The position numbers and the translations under genes are program-made. The notes below the pieces were generated by a model. It saw nothing but the letters and a program-made list of their open reading frames with translations. It did no database searches and was not told the origin of the DNA. From assembly GCF_019754295.1 (NCBI RefSeq), contig NZ_VIRV01000002.1, positions 146,284-210,283 on the forward strand: 64,000 nucleotides of DNA, in the 5' to 3' direction. The stretch is from Sellimonas caecigallum. GTDB lineage: Bacteria; Bacillota; Clostridia; Lachnospirales; Lachnospiraceae. This document shows, in pieces, positions 60,551 to 64,000 of this stretch (the first letter of the stretch is position 1; every line of letters starts with the position of its first letter).

Positions 60551-60594
60551 AAAGGCAGAAGCCTTATCCCTCAAAGGATAAATCTTCTGCCTTT
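60551..60594 (-). terminator. Terminator after pcp
   Basis: A perfect stem AAAGGCAGAAG/CTTCTGCCTTT holds an inner stem TTATCC/GGATAA. U-runs follow on both strands but are better on the plus strand. It lies 36 bases past the pcp stop. Confidence 0.75.
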
Positions 60595-60629
60595 TTATCA
60601 ACGATTCGTCTGTAAGCCGCGCCGTCCGT

Positions 60630-61274
60630 CTAGTGTGTCTCGCCCATTGCTTTTGCCACATCAGTCTCGTTTGTCACTGCCGCCTCGATTCCGTATTCAA
60701 GACCTTTTGCGATCATTTCCAATGACATAAACGGTGTTCCGTTCGGTTTTTCCACAACCTGTCCGCCTTCAAACGGGACGTGGATAAATCCGGCACGGAT
60801 GCCATTGTATTTTTTATCGATGAGATACAGCACGTTGTACATGATGCTGTTGCATACGTATGTGCCGGCTGTGTAGGAGATGTGTGCCGGGATTCCATGG
60901 TTTCTCATATTTTCTACCATAGCTTTTACCGGGATCGTTGCGAAATACGCTGTTTCTCCGTCTTCTCTGAGCGGCTGGTCAAACGGCTGCTCTCCGTCGT
61001 TGTCCGGAATTCTTGCTTCTGCCAGGTTGATGGCCACTTTTTCCACTGTCATGCAGGAACGTCCGCCTGCCTGTCCGACATTGATAACAATATCCGGCTG
61101 GTGCTCTTTGATGGCCTCTTCTACCACAACTGCACTTCTTGTAAATACGGTCGGGATCTCGAGTTTGATGATCTCAGCCCCTGCGATCGTATTCGGAAGA
61201 AGCTTCACTGCTTCAAAAGCCGGATTCACTTTTTCTCCTCCGAACGGATCAAATCCTGTTATTAATACTTTCAT
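60630..61274 (-). CDS. pcp: Pyroglutamyl-peptidase I
   Basis: Cysteine peptidase (C15) removing N-terminal pyroglutamate from peptides. The 214-residue protein starts [19 protein letters not shown]. The catalytic Cys is in [14 protein letters not shown], the His in [12 protein letters not shown], and Glu near [17 protein letters not shown]. The ATG at 61274 has GAGAGG eight bases before it; a GTG three codons earlier does not fit. It lies 14 bases after the M29-like gene and is the last gene of the operon, so released pyroglutamate links to the transporter genes upstream. Confidence 0.96.
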   Translation of the reverse strand: MKVLITGFDPFGGEKVNPAFEAVKLLPNTIAGAEIIKLEIPTVFTRSAVVVEEAIKEHQPDIVINVGQAGGRSCMTVEKVAINLAEARIPDNDGEQPFDQPLREDGETAYFATIPVKAMVENMRNHGIPAHISYTAGTYVCNSIMYNVLYLIDKKYNGIRAGFIHVPFEGGQVVEKPNGTPFMSLEMIAKGLEYGIEAAVTNETDVAKAMGETH

Positions 61275-61288
61275 ATTCAGCACCTCTC

Positions 61289-62278
61289 TTAATATACATT
61301 TGGTTCCGGCAAAATAATCTTTCCTTCCTGCATGATCATCCGGTTATCCGTATAAATATCCGGATCCATACAGACAAGATCAAAATGCCCTTTTGCATTC
61401 TGCACTCCTCCAAGTGCGATATTGCGCCCGACACCGATATGGAACGTCCCATAAGCCGACTCATCTTCGATATAGCAGTTCCCGAGACATTTGGAGTAAG
61501 AATTCAATCCGATCCCCAGCTCTCCGCCGATATAGATCCGGCTGTCCCGGTATCCTTCCATATACTCTTTGAGCCGTATTCCGGTAGGAGTGTTCTCTAT
61601 CTCAACGATCCTGCCTTTCCGGAATTCAATCCGGGTCGGTTCTTTGGCCCGTCCGATATATCCAAGGGATCCATCCAGCACCATGATCCCTTCTGTCTTT
61701 GTCTCCTCGATCGGTACATAGACCTCGATACTGGCGGATGAATAGCCTTTCCCATCTTTAAGGACTCCATTGAAAAATCCCGGTTTTCGTCCTCTTTTTT
61801 CCATCTGCAGATCCGTGCCCGCAGCTGTCGTCACACGGATTTTGCTGGAATTTTTCAGATATTTCATGATTACTTTCGCCATCAGCCGGCTCTTCTTTGT
61901 ATCCATCATGAGGAAATCATATTCCAGCATGGACCGTCCGTCATTTGTGGAAAGGGGAAGCGAAAGAAATTTCTTCTTCTTCTGGATAGCCTTTTTGGCT
62001 GCCTTTGTCGTTACAAGAGAATACTCGGTGGCCGCGATAATGGCAGTATAAGGGTCAAAAATATCCTCATTCTCATCAAAGAAGACGCCTACATGTCTGC
62101 CCTTATTTTCCACGATCAAAGTATTTACCGAATACGCATGGCCGAAAGCCTGCTTCCTCAGTTCTCTCGCCTCGTTCAAATGCTCTTTGCTTGTCACAAT
62201 GAGAAGCCTGTCCCACGGTTTTATCCTGACCCATTCCCGGATGATGATCTTTGCTCCCCGTCCCATTTTCTGTGCCAT
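61289..62278 (-). CDS. Leucyl aminopeptidase-like (M29/AmpS-type) protein
   Basis: A 329-residue protein similar to clostridial proteins annotated as leucyl aminopeptidase or aminopeptidase. Likely metal ligands are Glu in [12 protein letters not shown], His in [10 protein letters not shown] and Asp in [13 protein letters not shown]. The motif [13 protein letters not shown] also fits. There is no signal peptide. AAGGACGG stands before the ATG. It sits between pcp and the DUF979 gene, so it may supply or trim peptides in the same pathway. The substrate is not known. Confidence 0.82.
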   Translation of the reverse strand: MAQKMGRGAKIIIREWVRIKPWDRLLIVTSKEHLNEARELRKQAFGHAYSVNTLIVENKGRHVGVFFDENEDIFDPYTAIIAATEYSLVTTKAAKKAIQKKKKFLSLPLSTNDGRSMLEYDFLMMDTKKSRLMAKVIMKYLKNSSKIRVTTAAGTDLQMEKRGRKPGFFNGVLKDGKGYSSASIEVYVPIEETKTEGIMVLDGSLGYIGRAKEPTRIEFRKGRIVEIENTPTGIRLKEYMEGYRDSRIYIGGELGIGLNSYSKCLGNCYIEDESAYGTFHIGVGRNIALGGVQNAKGHFDLVCMDPDIYTDNRMIMQEGKIILPEPNVY

Positions 62279-62307
62279 ATTGTCCGTCCTTCTGTACGTA
62301 CCCGCTT

Positions 62308-63255
62308 TTACTTAAAGATGATCATATAGCAGATCTGTACTACAAGCATGATACCGGCAACAACAACCTGATTTTTGATTACACCCCAGCGATCCTTCAT
62401 ATTCAGGATAGCCACCGGTACGATGTTGAAGTTGGCTGCCATCGGTGTGCACAGTGTACCACAGTAACCGCATGTCAGCGCCAGCATTCCGACAACGATC
62501 GGATCTGCTCCGTATGCCAGGACGAAAGGTCCTCCGATTCCGACTGTCATGACCGTGATAGCCGCGAAAGCATTTCCCATAACCATTGTAAACAATGCCA
62601 TACCGATAGCAAAGACTATGATCCCTACGTTGACATTTCCTTTCGGAACGACATTTTCCACAAGACCTGCAATCACTTCGCCTACTCCAGCCGCAGTGAA
62701 AACACCGCCCAGGGCGCCCAGAAGCTGAGGCAGCATACAAAGAGGTCCCATCATGGAAAGAAATCTTTCGGAGTCATTGAGAAATACGGCCGGCTTATTG
62801 TCTGAAGAGTATGCTCTCAGGATGATCATGGAGATGATGACGCCGACTGTGACTCCCACCATGGAACTGATATTTGTAAACAACGCAAACAGCAAAGAGC
62901 AGATTGCAACTGTCAGCGCCGGGATAAAGATCTTCATCCCTATTTTGCTGTATTGTTTCTGTGTATATTCCTTCGTCGGTCCACTTTCTTTTCCGGATTT
63001 TACGCGCTTAAGGATCGGCGGGATACACATGATAATGACAAGAAGTCCGGATACTTTCGCCGGAAGCCATGTACCAAACGCACACACGATACCAAAAGAG
63101 CACCAGAAAATAGCCGTCCCGTATCTTGCCGGATTCTCTTTATCGAGAAGATTTTTGATCCCTGCATATATTGTGATCAATCCGATGATGACCCATACTG
63201 CTTCCAGCAGATTGTTTCCAAGGGTCGCACTGATCTGTATAAATTTCAAATCCAT
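62308..63255 (-). CDS. 5-oxoproline transporter, DUF979 family subunit
   Basis: A 315-residue membrane protein with about nine predicted helices. It belongs to the DUF979 family, which is nearly always next to a DUF969 gene and pcp. NCBI curators name the pair a 5-oxoproline transporter. Recognisable stretches are MVMGNAFAAITVMTVGIGGP and GYCGTLCTPMAANFNIVP. It follows the DUF969 gene by 15 bases. The transport role is transferred from the family and context, not visible in residues. Confidence 0.88.
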   Translation of the reverse strand: MDLKFIQISATLGNNLLEAVWVIIGLITIYAGIKNLLDKENPARYGTAIFWCSFGIVCAFGTWLPAKVSGLLVIIMCIPPILKRVKSGKESGPTKEYTQKQYSKIGMKIFIPALTVAICSLLFALFTNISSMVGVTVGVIISMIILRAYSSDNKPAVFLNDSERFLSMMGPLCMLPQLLGALGGVFTAAGVGEVIAGLVENVVPKGNVNVGIIVFAIGMALFTMVMGNAFAAITVMTVGIGGPFVLAYGADPIVVGMLALTCGYCGTLCTPMAANFNIVPVAILNMKDRWGVIKNQVVVAGIMLVVQICYMIIFK

Positions 63256-63270
63256 TCTGTCGTCCTCCCT

Positions 63271-63978
63271 CTATTTCTTGTTGCCTTTTGCCGGCTTGGA
63301 TCCGGCGGATCCATAATATTTCTTAACAAGTTTTCTGTCTCTCAGGATAAAGTAAACACTTGCCACTACAAGGGCGATAAGAGCAATCGGAATTTCTGCT
63401 GCAGCCAATTCCACAAGCTCTACTTCATACCCAAGTGACGCCAGTGTCGTCTGTACAAGGATTCCTCCTGATCCTCCTACAAACAGTACCTGGAAGAAGA
63501 ACCATGTGATATTTTCCATAGCGGAAGACATCCCTTTTACATCTTCCATGTGCTGTTCATCCGGCTCATTTCCGGAATTTTTGATCGCACCTTCTGCCAT
63601 CGGAAGAAGTACCGGACGTACAAATCCTGCTACTCCTCCGAATCCTACGTTAAACGCACCGAAGAATCCTCTCAGGATACCGTAAGCGCATACCAGCTTT
63701 CCTGCTGTGGCGCCTTTTACTTTGCGCATAAGAGCGGCCGCCGCTTCTCTCAGGCCGTTTCGTTCCAATACTCCTGTTACAAGAAGAATCATAATAAAGA
63801 TCGCCATCGATCGATTCGCTACGAAGGTAGTTCCCAGTGTTTCCAGAAGGCCATCGATACCGAGGCCTCCTACCAGCGCGGTAGAAATTATCGCGAGAAA
63901 GATGATGAGAATCGAATCGAGTTTGAGCGCAAATCCCACGATAACGATCAAAACTCCGATTAATTTTAAAAGTTCCAT
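63271..63978 (-). CDS. 5-oxoproline transporter, DUF969 family subunit
   Basis: A 235-residue membrane protein with about five helices, starting MELLKLIGVLIVIVGFALKL. It contains NVGFGGVAGFVRPVLLPMAE, typical of DUF969. AGGAGG precedes the ATG, 22 bases before the window end, so the gene is complete but its promoter is outside. It is the first visible gene of a set with DUF979, the M29-like protein and pcp, which would import and release 5-oxoproline. Confidence 0.88.
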   Translation of the reverse strand: MELLKLIGVLIVIVGFALKLDSILIIFLAIISTALVGGLGIDGLLETLGTTFVANRSMAIFIMILLVTGVLERNGLREAAAALMRKVKGATAGKLVCAYGILRGFFGAFNVGFGGVAGFVRPVLLPMAEGAIKNSGNEPDEQHMEDVKGMSSAMENITWFFFQVLFVGGSGGILVQTTLASLGYEVELVELAAAEIPIALIALVVASVYFILRDRKLVKKYYGSAGSKPAKGNKK

Positions 63979-64000
63979 AGATTTTCCTCCTTTGGATAAT

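Overview
The window looks like chromosome of a Gram-positive, anaerobic gut Clostridium relative, most likely family Lachnospiraceae (the Mediterraneibacter/Dorea/Blautia neighbourhood). Grounds: a complete V-type ATPase operon, pyruvate formate-lyase, a large clostridial-type SRP RNA, a dlt operon, strong AGGAGG ribosome sites, and several proteins typical of Lachnospiraceae (DUF6128, a DUF4080 radical SAM protein, VanW-like). No phage, insertion sequence, CRISPR array or rRNA was seen. Most genes are on the minus strand. The plus-strand exceptions are the SRP RNA, one XRE-type regulator, a PurF-like gene and the dlt operon.

Layout. 0.2-2.8 kb: murA, aroK and a small conserved hypothetical gene. 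2.8-11.5 kb: nine-gene V-ATPase operon (G/H-I-K-E-C-F-A-B-D in transcription order) ending in a strong terminator. 11.8-18.5 kb: trmL, an aminotransferase, an Lrp regulator, an AIR-synthase-like protein, a VanW-like protein, a 33-residue membrane protein, and a B12/radical SAM protein. 18.5-24.6 kb: SRP RNA convergent with tadA, then DUF6128, dgt, an HTH protein, a VanY-type carboxypeptidase, a phosphopantetheinyl transferase and an acetyltransferase. 24.9-26.4 kb: the isolated XRE-type regulator. 26.4-29.6 kb: pyruvate formate-lyase whose glycyl-radical domain is a separate gene, plus its activase. 29.9-37 kb: tRNA-Lys(CTT), trmB, a ZIP transporter, mnmM, glgB, and a TPR-AAA protein with a long acidic pentapeptide repeat. 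37-41.2 kb: an NrtA/SsuA-type ABC transporter and a decayed gene with its own terminator. 41.4-46.3 kb: a PurF-like protein without glutaminase residues, an aconitase-family hydratase and a CdaR-type regulator. 46.5-50.8 kb: dltABCD plus an overlooked dltX overlapping the end of dltD. 50.8-60.3 kb: a galactoside locus (sugar ABC transporter, lacZ, YesM/YesN two-component system) whose response regulator is frameshifted as read. 60.6-64 kb: pyroglutamyl peptidase, an M29-like aminopeptidase and the DUF969/DUF979 5-oxoproline transporter pair.

How it fits together. The galactoside locus reads as a self-contained unit: the kinase senses, the AraC-type regulator activates, the transporter imports and LacZ hydrolyses. 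Three direct repeats upstream of the binding-protein gene are candidate regulator sites. The pcp/M29/DUF969/DUF979 set reads as a scavenging unit for pyroglutamate and peptides. PFL, GlgB and LacZ fit a saccharolytic fermenter. The V-ATPase carries the proteolipid residues of the Enterococcus hirae sodium pump.

Nothing here is a clearly new defence or mobile system. The most unusual items are the split PFL, the PurF-like protein with an eroded glutaminase domain, the 3'-terminal dltX, the frameshifted YesN regulator and the repeat-bearing TPR-AAA protein.
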